This document shows positions 26,133 through 34,311 of a stretch of DNA of 58,031 nucleotides, one piece after another. Position 1 is the first letter of the stretch. Each line of letters opens with the position of its first letter. The notes under the pieces are model-generated. The model was not told the origin of the DNA, made no database searches, and was given only the letters and a program-made list of their open reading frames with translations. The position numbers and the translations under genes were made by a program. Source of the DNA: REEB506 sp040381035 (lineage in GTDB: Bacteria > Pseudomonadota > Alphaproteobacteria > Caulobacterales > Aquidulcibacteraceae); the NCBI GenBank assembly GCA_040381035.1, contig JBEIHY010000014.1, positions 1 through 58,031 of the forward strand, read 5' to 3'.

Positions 26133-26594
26133 TCATTCTCCTGCAGCGGCAGCGCGCAAGCGGCCGGTGGCTTTTTCCAAGGCCTGCGCCAAGCGATCGG
26201 CGGCGCTGTCGCCCAAGGCCTGCCCAACCGCATCTTGCGCGGCACGCCACAAGGGGAGCGCGCGCTTCAAGCGCGCCAGGCCCAATGGCGTTGCAAAGAT
26301 CCGCTTGGCGCGGCCGTCCGCGGCGTCAGCCTCCAACGTCAACCAAGCCTTCTCGACCAGCGGCTTCAGATTGCGCGTCAATGTCGTTGGATCGACCAAC
26401 AGCCGCAAGGCCAGCCGCGCCACTGACAGCCCCGGCATCGCCGCTGCATGGCTGAGCAGATTGAATTGCCGCGCGGTCAAGCCGGATGGCGCGATCGCTG
26501 CGTCATAAAGCGCGCTGACCTGGCGCTCAAAGCGGTGCGCGCGAAACGCAAAACATCCGCCCAGATCGCTTAAATCCAAGGAATCGTCCGCCAT
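26133..26594 (-). CDS. MarR family transcriptional regulator
   Basis: 153 residues with a winged helix: LTARQFNLLSHAAAMPGLSV, then LALRLLVDPTTLTRNLKPLV (recognition helix) and the wing ADAADGRAKRIFATPLG. N- and C-terminal helices for dimerisation are present. It is transcribed with the pterin dehydratase and diverges from a PaaI-like thioesterase. The gap holds a perfect 16-bp palindrome at 26629-26644, a good candidate operator. The ATG at 26594 gives MADDSLDLSD; the longer frame runs antisense into the thioesterase gene. Ligand unknown. Confidence 0.9.
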   Translation of the reverse strand: MADDSLDLSDLGGCFAFRAHRFERQVSALYDAAIAPSGLTARQFNLLSHAAAMPGLSVARLALRLLVDPTTLTRNLKPLVEKAWLTLEADAADGRAKRIFATPLGLARLKRALPLWRAAQDAVGQALGDSAADRLAQALEKATGRLRAAAAGE

Positions 26595-26610
26595 TTCGCA
26601 ACAATAGCGC

Positions 26611-26644
26611 TTGTCAGACCGTGAAGCTAGCTGCATATGCAGCT
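26611..26644 (+). promoter_or_regulatory. Divergent promoter region with MarR-type operator
   Basis: A -35 TTGTCA (26611-26616) and a -10-like CATATG (26634-26639) spaced by 17 bases face the thioesterase gene. A perfect 16-bp palindrome AGCTGCATATGCAGCT (26629-26644) overlaps this -10, so a bound MarR dimer would block RNA polymerase. The same palindrome lies 35 bases upstream of the marR ATG, which fits autoregulation. Confidence 0.6.
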
Positions 26645-26664
26645 TTCCGTGTCTGGAGCCCCTC

Positions 26665-27126
26665 ATGTCTGACCCCGCCCCCACCCGTCCGCCGGCCCAC
26701 ATGACCGGCTGGGAGATTATGCAGGCCGTCGCCCGCGGCGACATTCCGGGCGCACCGATCGCCAAAGTGATGAACATGACCGGCTTTGAGCTGAGGGCTC
26801 AGGGCCACGTGATCTTTGCTGGCGCGCCCACGCGCGATCATTACAATCCGATCGGAACCGTGCATGGCGGCTGGGCCGCCACACTGCTCGACAGCTGCAT
26901 GGGCTGCGCGGTGCACACCACCCTGCCCGCCGGAAAGGCCTACACAACGCTGACGCTGGAAATCAAATATGTGAAGGCGATGACGGAGAAAACCGGCGAA
27001 GTTTTTGCCGAAGGCAAAGTCATCCAGGCCGGCTCCCGGCAAGCGACCGTGGAGGGATTCTTGCGCGGGCCCGATGGCGTGCTCTACGCCCATGGCACAT
27101 CGACATGCATGATCTTTGGGGCATGA
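26665..27126 (+). CDS. PaaI-family hotdog thioesterase
   Basis: 153 residues, one hotdog domain. The catalytic block HYNPIGTVHGGWAATLLDS has the usual His-Gly-Gly and Asp, followed by AVHTTLPAGKAYTTLTLEIK. Members hydrolyse acyl- or aryl-CoA thioesters. The ATG at 26665 follows CTGGAG. The gene diverges from marR and probably is its target; together with pterin dehydratase this suggests a link to aromatic compound metabolism (inference). Confidence 0.88.
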   Translation: MSDPAPTRPPAHMTGWEIMQAVARGDIPGAPIAKVMNMTGFELRAQGHVIFAGAPTRDHYNPIGTVHGGWAATLLDSCMGCAVHTTLPAGKAYTTLTLEIKYVKAMTEKTGEVFAEGKVIQAGSRQATVEGFLRGPDGVLYAHGTSTCMIFGA

Positions 27127-27175
27127 GAACCGCGCCAACGTTGACGATCTCCCGCGCCGCCCGCTAAGCGGGGCC

Positions 27176-27745
27176 ATGCAGTTCACCCATTGCATCGCGG
27201 ATACGCCGCATCTGCGCCTATCGCCATTGGCGCGGGACCATGCCGCGGGCCTTGCAACGGCCGCGGCCGATCCAAGCTTGTGGACCTGGTGGCCGCGTGG
27301 AAAGCTGAGCGAAGATTTTTCCCGTCACCTGGATTGGCAGCTGGCTGAACAGGCCGCAGGCCGCTGGTTGCTGCACACCGTGATAACGCCCGCCGGCCAG
27401 ATCGTTGGCCAAACCTGCTATCTCGCTATCCGCCCAGAACATTCCAGGGTTGAGATCGGCGGCACCTGGTATGCCGCGCCCGCCCAGGGAACCAGGATCA
27501 ATCCCGCCGCCAAACACGCTTTGCTTGGCCACGCCTTCGCTTGCGGGGCCGAACGGGTTGAGCTGAAAACTGACGCCCGTAACGCCCGTTCGCGCGCTGC
27601 CATGGAGAAAATGGGCGCCCAGTTCGAGGGCATCCACCGGCGCCATATGCGCTACCCGGATGGCCGCTGGCGGGACACCGCTTGGTATAGCGTGCTGGCT
27701 GCTGACTGGGCGACGGTATGCAGCCGGCTGGAAACGCGGCTGTAA
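27176..27745 (+). CDS. GNAT family N-acetyltransferase
   Basis: 189 residues of the RimJ/RimL-like GNAT type: LRLSPLARDHAAGLATAAAD at the start, the beta strands around GQIVGQTCYLAIRPEHSRVE, then EIGGTWYAAPAQGTRINPAA and the acetyl-CoA region ERVELKTDARNARSRAAMEK. It probably acetylates an amine on a small molecule or protein N-terminus; the substrate cannot be read from sequence. The ATG at 27176 is chosen since the frame upstream is not protein-like. 49 bases after the thioesterase. Confidence 0.85.
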   Translation: MQFTHCIADTPHLRLSPLARDHAAGLATAAADPSLWTWWPRGKLSEDFSRHLDWQLAEQAAGRWLLHTVITPAGQIVGQTCYLAIRPEHSRVEIGGTWYAAPAQGTRINPAAKHALLGHAFACGAERVELKTDARNARSRAAMEKMGAQFEGIHRRHMRYPDGRWRDTAWYSVLAADWATVCSRLETRL

Positions 27746-27811
27746 AATCTTGCAGGCCCTATGGCCAAAGGGCGGACGCGGGCCTAAGACAGCGGCCGAA
27801 ATGACGCCGTC

Positions 27812-28393
27812 ATGAACCCACTGCTTTTCGCGTTCTTGCCGATCCTGCGCGATCTCGGGCCGACATGGGCCTTTCTCAGCGTTTTGACCTTCAGCCACAA
27901 CATCATCGCTGCGACCGGTTTGGCGATATCCCTCGGCATCGGCCAAGTCGGGCTTGCCGAAGCGCAACGCAAACCGATCGCGGCGCTGCAATGGGTGTCG
28001 CTCGGGATTGTGTGCGTGTTTGGCTCAGCGACCCTTGTCACTGACGATCCGCGCTTCTTGATGGTTAAGCCCAGTTTGGTCTTTGCTGCGGTTGGGCTGG
28101 TGTTTCTGAAGCCCGGCTGGCAGGCGCCTTACATCCCGCCGGTCGCGCTGCCCTAGATCCCGCGCACGACTTTGGTGACATGGGGCTTGGTGTGGGCAGG
28201 GCTGTTATTCGTGCTGTCCGGTCTCAATCTGTTTTTCGCGTTTGAGACAAATCTCCACACCTGGGCGCTGTTCAGCGCTTTCGCGCCCACCGGGGCGATC
28301 CTCACATTATTTGCGGCGCAATATCTGAGCCAGCGCGGTCCGGTGCGGGCGGCGCTGCTGAAATCCGGCCAGGACGCGGCGGCCATTCCATAA
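27812..28393 (+). pseudogene. ispZ: Septation protein IspZ/YciB interrupted by an in-frame TAG
   Basis: Two open segments in the same frame together make a full IspZ/YciB-type membrane protein: 27812-28156 (MNPLLFAFLPILRDLGPTWA, later LVTDDPRFLMVKPSLVFA) and 28157-28393 (LVTWGLVWAGLLFVLSGLNL, WALFSAFAPTGAILTLFAAQ). Only a TAG at 28154-28156 separates them (ctgccctagatc), with no frameshift, at the loop after YIPPVALP. About 193 residues and five to six helices if read through. YciB/IspZ is an inner-membrane protein linked to cell division and envelope. Either a nonsense mutation, suppression, or a sequence error. An internal start for the second half (GTG at about 28172) is possible but would give half a protein. 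Confidence 0.8.
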
Positions 28394-28453
28394 TGCTTGC
28401 GCAGCCCACGCGGCGGCCATAGCGTGACCGGCGTTTCAACATTCAGGATCGCT

Positions 28454-30121
28454 ATGTCTACAGCCGTCGACGCCGCCACGGGCCGCCAAGTCATCGCCGC
28501 CAGCGCGGCTGGCACCGTTTTCGAGTGGTACGACTTTTTCATTTTCGCGATCCTGTCGTCGATCATCTCCAAACATTTCTATGCTGGCCTGCCCGACGCG
28601 CAGGCATTTGTGTTCACACTGCTCACCTTCGCGGTTGGTTTCATCGTGCGCCCGCTGGGCGCACTGGTGTTTGGCAAGATGGGCGACGAAAACGGCCGCA
28701 AGGGCGCATTCCTGATCACCATCACGATGATGGGCGTGGCTACCGTTGCGATCGGCCTGTTGCCTGATCACCAATGGTTTGAAACCCATGTCGGGCCGGG
28801 CTTTGGCGTGATCGCCGCGGTGCTGCTGATCACCTGCCGCGTGTTGCAAGGCTTTGCGCTTGGCGGGGAATATGGCGGTGCGGTGATTTACGTCGCCGAG
28901 CACGCACCCGACACTAAGCGCGGCCTGCACACCAGCTATATCCAAACCTGCGCCGCGCTTGGGCTTTTGTCCGCGCTGGCGGTAACGCTCATCACCCGCA
29001 CCCTGATCGGCGAGGAGGCGTTTCGCGATTGGGGCTGGCGGTTGCCGTTTCTGGTGTCGCTTGGCTTGCTGATCGTGTCATTGTGGATCCGCCTCAGTCT
29101 TGAAGAAAGCCCGGCCTTTCAAAAAATGAAAGCCGAAGGCGGCGCCTCGAAGGCGATTTATCGTGAGAGTTTCTTTGAATGGGCAAGCCTGAAAGTCGTG
29201 CTGCTGACGCTGTTCGGGGTGATGATGGCCCAAGGCGTGGTCTGGTACACCGGCAATTTCTATACCCAGTTTTTTCTGGAGCGACTTCTGAAATTACCCG
29301 CCGTCGATATCAACATCCTGATGATCGCTGTCACGACGGTTTCGGCATTCCTCTATGTGTTTTTCGGCTGGCTGTCCGACAAGGTCGGCCGCAAACCGGT
29401 GATGCTGTTTGGCATGGTGCTGATGTTGGCGGCCTATTTCCCCGGCTTCCATTTGTTGACCCAGGCCGCCAATCCCATGCTCGCCGCCGCGCAACGCGCC
29501 GCACCCGTGACGGTCATCGCCTATCCTGGAGATTGTTCCTTCCAACTCGATCTGACCGGCGGCGCGCAGCAATTCGGCAAGGCCTGCGATATCGCCAAAG
29601 GCGCGCTCGCCAATCGTGGCGTGAGTTACAAGAACGAAGTCGCTCCGCCCGGAACGATTGCACAGGTGCGCATCGGCGCGACCGTGGTGGAGTCCATCGA
29701 CGCGCGCGGCCTCGCCCCCAGCGCGATCAAGAAACAGCGCGAGGCGTTTGACGCCAAGCTGAAAGCGACCCTGGTGGCGAACGGTTATCCCGAAGTCGCG
29801 CCGGAAGATCAGATCAATTGGCCGCTGCTGTTTACCACCATGGTGGTGTTCGTCACCGCGGCATGTGCGTTGTTTGGTCCATTGGCGGCGTGCCTGGTGG
29901 AGCTGTTCCCCACTCGCATTCGCTACACCGCTATGAGCTTTCCTTATCATGTCGGCACCGGCTGGTTTGGCGGTTTGCAACCCGCCATCAGCTTCGCCAT
30001 CGTCACGGCCGTGGGCGACATTTATGCCGGGCTGTGGTTTCCGTTCATGGTCACCGCGATTTCATTTCTGATCGCGCTGTTCCTCCTGCCTGAGACCCGC
30101 CACCGCGACATCCACGCCTGA
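28454..30121 (+). CDS. MFS transporter, metabolite:H+ symporter (ProP-like) family, with large loop insertion
   Basis: 555 residues, longer than the ~430-450 of most MHS transporters. The start TVFEWYDFFIFAILSSIIS is the family's first helix; FGKMGDENGRKGAFLITITM and FGWLSDKVGRKPVMLFGMVL are the two MFS loop signatures. About 110 extra residues lie between helices around residues 350-460 (from VTVIAYPGDCSFQLDLTGG through NGYPEVAPEDQINW), with two Cys, probably periplasmic. The rest is a normal 12-helix symporter ending ALFLLPETRHRDIHA. Substrates of the family are dicarboxylates, betaines or aromatic acids; not resolvable here. AGGATC precedes the ATG. Confidence 0.9.
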   Translation: MSTAVDAATGRQVIAASAAGTVFEWYDFFIFAILSSIISKHFYAGLPDAQAFVFTLLTFAVGFIVRPLGALVFGKMGDENGRKGAFLITITMMGVATVAIGLLPDHQWFETHVGPGFGVIAAVLLITCRVLQGFALGGEYGGAVIYVAEHAPDTKRGLHTSYIQTCAALGLLSALAVTLITRTLIGEEAFRDWGWRLPFLVSLGLLIVSLWIRLSLEESPAFQKMKAEGGASKAIYRESFFEWASLKVVLLTLFGVMMAQGVVWYTGNFYTQFFLERLLKLPAVDINILMIAVTTVSAFLYVFFGWLSDKVGRKPVMLFGMVLMLAAYFPGFHLLTQAANPMLAAAQRAAPVTVIAYPGDCSFQLDLTGGAQQFGKACDIAKGALANRGVSYKNEVAPPGTIAQVRIGATVVESIDARGLAPSAIKKQREAFDAKLKATLVANGYPEVAPEDQINWPLLFTTMVVFVTAACALFGPLAACLVELFPTRIRYTAMSFPYHVGTGWFGGLQPAISFAIVTAVGDIYAGLWFPFMVTAISFLIALFLLPETRHRDIHA

Positions 30122-30158
30122 CCTTGACGATCCCCTGCATGTGCAGTGAAGTCCCGCC

Positions 30159-30881
30159 ATGAATCCGGTCTGCCTTGTTGTCGGCGCGGGCGACGCCACC
30201 GGCGGCGCCATCGCCAAACGTTTCGCCCGCGAGGGCTTCACTGCCGTTGTCACCCGCCGCACGGCCGACAAGCTGGCGCCGCTGGTCGACGCCATTCGCG
30301 CCGAGGGCGGCCAGGCGCATGGATTTGGCGGCGACGCGCGTGCAGAAGATCAAGTCATCGCGCTGTTTGACGAGATCGAACGCGACATCGGCCCGATTGA
30401 AGTCGCCGTGTTCAATCCCGGCGCCAATGTCCGTTTCGGAATCGCCGAGACCACCGCACGCGTCTACCGCAAGGTGTGGGAAATGGCGGCGTTTGGCGGC
30501 TTTCTGGTTGGCCGCGAAGCCGCGCGCCGGATGCTGCCGCGCAGCAAGGGAACCATCTTGTTCACCGGGGCGACCGCGAGTTTGCGCGGCGGGACAGGTT
30601 TTGCGGCTTTCGCCGGCGCCAAGCATGCGCTGCGGGCCTTGGCGCAAAGCATGGCGCGCGAACTCGGGCCGCAAGGCATTCACGTTGCACATGTCGTCAT
30701 CGACGGCGCAATCGACACCGACTTCATCCGCGAGATCGCGCCGGCGCTCTATGCCCGCAAGGACGAAGACGCGATTTTGCGGCCCGAAGCGATCGCCGAG
30801 GAATATTGGCGCTTGCACGCTCAGCACCGCAGCGCCTGGACGTTTGAGCTTGATTTGCGCCCCTGGCAGGAGACCTGGTGA
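30159..30881 (+). CDS. Short-chain dehydrogenase-like protein lacking catalytic Ser and Tyr
   Basis: 240 residues with an SDR Rossmann fold: LVVGAGDATGGAIAKRFA at the N-terminus (a variant of TGxxxGIG) and VFNPGANVRFG in place of NNAG. The active-site region reads ILFTGATASLRGGTGFAAF followed by AGAKHALRA: the Tyr of YxxxK is Phe (about residue 151; Lys155 kept) and the catalytic Ser is replaced by Ala (about residue 138). So it may bind NAD(P) without normal dehydrogenase chemistry. Its stop overlaps the start of the DsbA-like isomerase gene (TGATG), and that gene overlaps the GFA gene, forming one cassette. Confidence 0.88.
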   Translation: MNPVCLVVGAGDATGGAIAKRFAREGFTAVVTRRTADKLAPLVDAIRAEGGQAHGFGGDARAEDQVIALFDEIERDIGPIEVAVFNPGANVRFGIAETTARVYRKVWEMAAFGGFLVGREAARRMLPRSKGTILFTGATASLRGGTGFAAFAGAKHALRALAQSMARELGPQGIHVAHVVIDGAIDTDFIREIAPALYARKDEDAILRPEAIAEEYWRLHAQHRSAWTFELDLRPWQETW

Positions 30882-31465
30882 TGGCCAAGACCGTTGAATT
30901 CTTCTTCGATGTCGTCAGCCCCACGGCCTATGTGGCGCACAAGCGACTGCCGGCGATTGCGGCGGCGACCGGAGCCAGTGTGCGCTACCGCCCGATGCTG
31001 CTCGGCGGTGTAATGAAAGCGACCGGCAATTCGCCGCCTTTCTCGGTGCCGGCCAAGGGCGCCTATTTCGGCGTCGATCTCAACCGCTATATTCAACGAC
31101 ATGCCCTGGCGTTCACCATGAACCCGCATTTTCCGATCAACTCGATCAGTCTCATGCGCGCCGTTGCAAGCCTCGAAGGCACGCCGCACTTCGCCCGTTT
31201 TGCCGATGCCATGTTTGATGCGATGTGGCTCAAGCCGCGCAATATGGGCGATCCAGCGATTGCCGCCGCGGCAATGCGTGAGGCTGGCTTTGACGCTGCC
31301 GCGATCCAAGCGGGCGCTGAAAGCCAGGAAGCCAAAGACCGCTTGAAAGCCACCACCGAAGAAGCCGTCGCCCGCGGCGCGTTCGGGGCGCCGACCTTCT
31401 TCGTCGGCGAGGAGATGTTTTTTGGCCAGGACCGGCTCGATTGGGTTGAAGAGGCGCTGCGATGA
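30881..31465 (+). CDS. 2-hydroxychromene-2-carboxylate isomerase-like (DsbA/GST kappa fold)
   Basis: 194 residues. EFFFDVVSPTAYVAHKRLP with the Ser/Thr of the GST-kappa/HCCA isomerase active site, then PMLLGGVMKATGNSPP and the C-terminal GAFGAPTFFVGEEMFFGQDR, the typical thioredoxin-fold cis-Pro segment. Such enzymes use glutathione in naphthalene degradation or act as general GSH-dependent isomerases. It begins in the stop of the SDR gene and ends in the start of the GFA gene (ATGA). With a glutathione-linked GFA protein next door, a GSH-dependent detoxification cassette is likely (inference). Confidence 0.87.
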   Translation: MAKTVEFFFDVVSPTAYVAHKRLPAIAAATGASVRYRPMLLGGVMKATGNSPPFSVPAKGAYFGVDLNRYIQRHALAFTMNPHFPINSISLMRAVASLEGTPHFARFADAMFDAMWLKPRNMGDPAIAAAAMREAGFDAAAIQAGAESQEAKDRLKATTEEAVARGAFGAPTFFVGEEMFFGQDRLDWVEEALR

Positions 31466-31848
31466 GATGGCGCGCCGGCGGCTGCCATTGCGGCGCGGTG
31501 CGGTTTGAAGCGTTGTGCGCCGATGTGGTCGAAGCCGAGGACTGCAATTGCAGCATCTGCGCCAAAGCCGGATTCCTGCATGTGATCGTGCCGAGGTCAG
31601 CGTTTCGCCTGATCGCGGGCGGAGCGGCGCTTGAAACCTATCGCTGGAACAGCCGCGTAGCGCAGCATCGCTTCTGCCGCGTATGCGGGATAAAGAGCTT
31701 TTACATCCCGCGCAGCAATCCCGATGGGGTGGACGTGAACGCCCGCTGCTTCGATGACGCCGATCGGCCGACTTTGCTGATCGCGCCGTTCGATGGCCGG
31801 AACTGGGAAGCCAATGCCGCCACCCTGGCCCACAAAAGCAAACCATAG
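31462..31848 (+). CDS. GFA/CENP-V domain protein (glutathione-dependent formaldehyde-activating type)
   Basis: 128 residues with the zinc-binding Cys pattern of the GFA family: GGCHCGAVRFEAL, EDCNCSICAKAGFLH and HRFCRVCGIKSFY. GFA itself catalyses the addition of glutathione to formaldehyde, but many members have other or unknown roles. The start overlaps the isomerase stop (ATGA). It ends with TAG. A large inverted repeat starts right at its stop codon and separates it from the convergent pnp gene. Confidence 0.9.
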   Translation: MRWRAGGCHCGAVRFEALCADVVEAEDCNCSICAKAGFLHVIVPRSAFRLIAGGAALETYRWNSRVAQHRFCRVCGIKSFYIPRSNPDGVDVNARCFDDADRPTLLIAPFDGRNWEANAATLAHKSKP

Positions 31849-31933
31849 GGCGCATCAGCGCCATGCGCCGCGACATGGCAGACATTGCTTGCAGGCGACG
31901 GGCTGGCGCATGGCGCTGGCGCTGATGCGCCCT
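31847..31933. terminator. Long imperfect inverted repeat between convergent genes
   Basis: The left arm 31847-31869 (agggcgcatcagcgccatgc plus gcc) is the reverse complement of the right arm 31905-31933 except for a 6-base insertion (a repeated ggcgct) in the right arm. The loop is 35 bases. The arms begin at the GFA stop codon and end 23 bases before the pnp stop. No T-run follows, so it is not a standard intrinsic terminator, but it could end or protect both transcripts, or be a small mobile repeat (inference). Confidence 0.6.
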
Positions 31934-31956
31934 CCGCCACGCGCCAACCAGAGCCG

Positions 31957-34089
31957 CTACTCTTCCGATTTGCCGCCGGCTTCCAGATCGGCGCCGGTGA
32001 CTTGATCAACCGCGCGCATCGACAGGCGGACTTTGCCGCGATCGTCGAAGCCGAGCAGCTTGACCTTCACCATGTCGCCTTCTTTGACCACATCGGCCGG
32101 GCTTTTCACCCGTTCGTTGCGCATCTGGGAGACGTGGACCAGGCCGTCCTTGGCGCCAAAAAAGTTCACGAAGGCCCCGAACTCCACAACCTTAACGACC
32201 TTACCGTCATAGATGGCGCCGACTTCGGCTTCGCTGGTCAGCGATTTGATCCACTTCACCGCCGCGTCGATATTGTCTTGGCTGGGCGAGGCGACGCGCA
32301 CGGTGCCGTCGTCGCTGATGTCGATCTTGGCGCCGGTCTTTTCGACGATCTCGCGGATCATTTTGCCGCCGGAGCCGATGACTTCGCGGATCTTGTCGGT
32401 CGGGATGGTGATCTGGACGATCTTGGGCGCGGTGGCGCTCATCTGGCCGCGCGGGGTGCTCAAGCCCTTGGCCATCTCGCCCAGGATATGCATCCGCCCG
32501 TCATAAGCCCGCGCTAAGGCGACCTTCATGATCTCTTCGGTGATGCCAGCGACCTTGATGTCCATTTGCAGGGCGGTGATGCCCTTTTCGGTGCCGGCCA
32601 CCTTGAAGTCCATATCGCCGAGATGATCCTCGTCGCCGAGGATATCGGTCAGCACTTCAAAGCCGTAATCCTCCAGGATCAGGCCCATGGCGACGCCCGC
32701 GACCGGGCGCGTCAGCGGCGCGCCGGCGTCCATCAGCGCGAGCGATCCGCCACAGACCGACGCCATTGAGGATGAGCCGTTGGACTCGGTGATCTCGGAG
32801 ACCAGCCGCACCGTGTAGGGAAACTGATCCTGGCTCGGCAGCACAGCTTGCAGCGCGCGCCAGGCGAGCTTGCCGTGGCCGATTTCGCGCCGGCCGGGCG
32901 AGCCCATGCGGCCGGTTTCACCAACGCTGTAGGGCGGGAAGTTATAGTGGAGCATGAAGCGCTCCTTGGTCGTGCCGCCGAGGCTGTCGATATATTGCTC
33001 GTCCTCGCCGGTGCCGAGGGTTGCCACGACCAGCGCCTGAGTTTCGCCACGGGTGAACAGCACCGAGCCATGAGTGCGCGGCAGGCAGCCGACCTGCACG
33101 TCAATCGCACGCACCTTATCGACCGCACGGCCATCGATGCGGGCCTTTTCCTTCACCACGCGCGAGCGCACGATGTCGGACTCCACCGCCTTGAATGCTT
33201 CCTTGAACTTGTTGGCGTCAAAGCCGTCCGGATTGGCGTCCGACTTGACAAGCTTTTCGACCGCCTTCTTGCGCGCCGCGCCAACCGCGTCCTGGCGCTC
33301 TTCCTTTTTCACGATCTTGTAGGCGGCGCCGATCTCGGAGCCGACCAGATCGGCGATGCCCTTCTTGATCGGGCTGATATCGAAGGGAACGAAATCAAAC
33401 GGCGCCTTGCCGGCCTTTTCGGCGAGGCTGATGATCGCGTCGATCACCGGCTGGAAGCCCTTGTGACCGAAACTGACCGCGGCGAGCATTTCCTCTTCCG
33501 TCAGTTCCTTCACCTCCGATTCCACCATCATCACGGCGTCGGCGGTGCCGGCGATCACGAGATCAAGGCGCGAGCCGGCCATCTGCGGGATGGTCGGGTT
33601 CAGGACCGGCTTGCCGTCGATCCAGCCGACGCGCGAACAGCCAATGGGGCCGAGGAACGGCACGCCGGAAATGGTCAGTGCGGCCGAGGCCGCGACCATG
33701 GCGAGCACATCGGCTTCGTTCTCATTGTCCCAGCTCAACACGGTGACGATGACTTGCACTTCGTTCTTGAAGCCATCGACGAATAACGGGCGGATCGGGC
33801 GGTCGATCAGGCGCGAAATCAGGGTTTCGCGCTCGGTCGGGCGGCCTTCGCGCTTGAAATAGCCGCCGGGAATACGGCCTGCCGCAAAAGTCTTTTCCTG
33901 ATAATTCACGGTCAACGGGAAGAAGTCCTGGCCGGGCTTGGGCTCCTTGGCGAAGACAACGGTGGCGAGGACCGCGGTGTCGCCCATTGTGGCGTAGACC
34001 GAGCCATCAGCTTGCCGCGCGATGCGGCCGGTTTCAAGGGTGAGCTTGCGCCCCGCCCAATCGATCGAAACGGACTGAATATCGAACAT
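31957..34089 (-). CDS. pnp: Polynucleotide phosphorylase
   Basis: 710 residues. Two RNase PH-like domains (first: FDIQSVSIDWAGRKLTLETG; second with RTHGSVLFTRGETQALVVAT and GRREIGHGKLAWRALQAVLP), the helical linker, a KH domain (IREVIGSGGKMIREIVEKTG) and an S1 domain (FGAFVNFFGAKDGLVHVSQM). It is the 3'-5' phosphorolytic exonuclease of mRNA decay, active as a trimer. The ATG at 34089 follows AGGAGAG; an upstream frame extension is not used. It is the last gene of the rimP-to-pnp operon, 222 bases after rpsO. Confidence 0.97.
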   Translation of the reverse strand: MFDIQSVSIDWAGRKLTLETGRIARQADGSVYATMGDTAVLATVVFAKEPKPGQDFFPLTVNYQEKTFAAGRIPGGYFKREGRPTERETLISRLIDRPIRPLFVDGFKNEVQVIVTVLSWDNENEADVLAMVAASAALTISGVPFLGPIGCSRVGWIDGKPVLNPTIPQMAGSRLDLVIAGTADAVMMVESEVKELTEEEMLAAVSFGHKGFQPVIDAIISLAEKAGKAPFDFVPFDISPIKKGIADLVGSEIGAAYKIVKKEERQDAVGAARKKAVEKLVKSDANPDGFDANKFKEAFKAVESDIVRSRVVKEKARIDGRAVDKVRAIDVQVGCLPRTHGSVLFTRGETQALVVATLGTGEDEQYIDSLGGTTKERFMLHYNFPPYSVGETGRMGSPGRREIGHGKLAWRALQAVLPSQDQFPYTVRLVSEITESNGSSSMASVCGGSLALMDAGAPLTRPVAGVAMGLILEDYGFEVLTDILGDEDHLGDMDFKVAGTEKGITALQMDIKVAGITEEIMKVALARAYDGRMHILGEMAKGLSTPRGQMSATAPKIVQITIPTDKIREVIGSGGKMIREIVEKTGAKIDISDDGTVRVASPSQDNIDAAVKWIKSLTSEAEVGAIYDGKVVKVVEFGAFVNFFGAKDGLVHVSQMRNERVKSPADVVKEGDMVKVKLLGFDDRGKVRLSMRAVDQVTGADLEAGGKSEE

Positions 34090-34144
34090 GGTTCTCTCCT
34101 GGCGAGCGAGCCCCATGCCCGGTCGCCGCGTGCGGATGAAACGC

Positions 34145-34167
34145 CCGCCGACCCGGATGGCCGACGG
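34145..34167 (-). other. Hairpin in the pnp leader
   Basis: In the 222-base rpsO-pnp gap, CCGCCGACC (34145-34153) and GGCCGACGG (34159-34167) can pair over 9 bp (two G-U pairs on the RNA) around a 5-base loop, about 55 bases upstream of the pnp ATG. In enterobacteria a leader hairpin cut by RNase III lets PNPase autoregulate; a similar role here is inference. Confidence 0.4.
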
Positions 34168-34311
34168 CGCGAAGCTGGCCGAAACGGCGCAGCGTAAATG
34201 ACCCGCCGCTCAGCGTACGGGCCAAATTCTGGGCAAGGCGGGCGACTTCTGAACCGCCGCCGCAGCGACCAGCGCCGCCCGCGGAACGGCGATCCAGAAA
34301 CCGAACTCCAA

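Noticed and set aside
23358..28156. TAG recoded as a sense codon in this organism
   Set aside because: TAG terminates normal genes such as cpaA and the GFA gene at the expected place; the two interrupted genes are better explained as mutations.
34151..34163. 13-base match ACCCGGATGGCCG shared by the pnp leader and the infB leader (39597)
   Set aside because: A third copy lies within coding sequence of the GNAT gene (about 27655), so chance in GC-rich DNA explains it.
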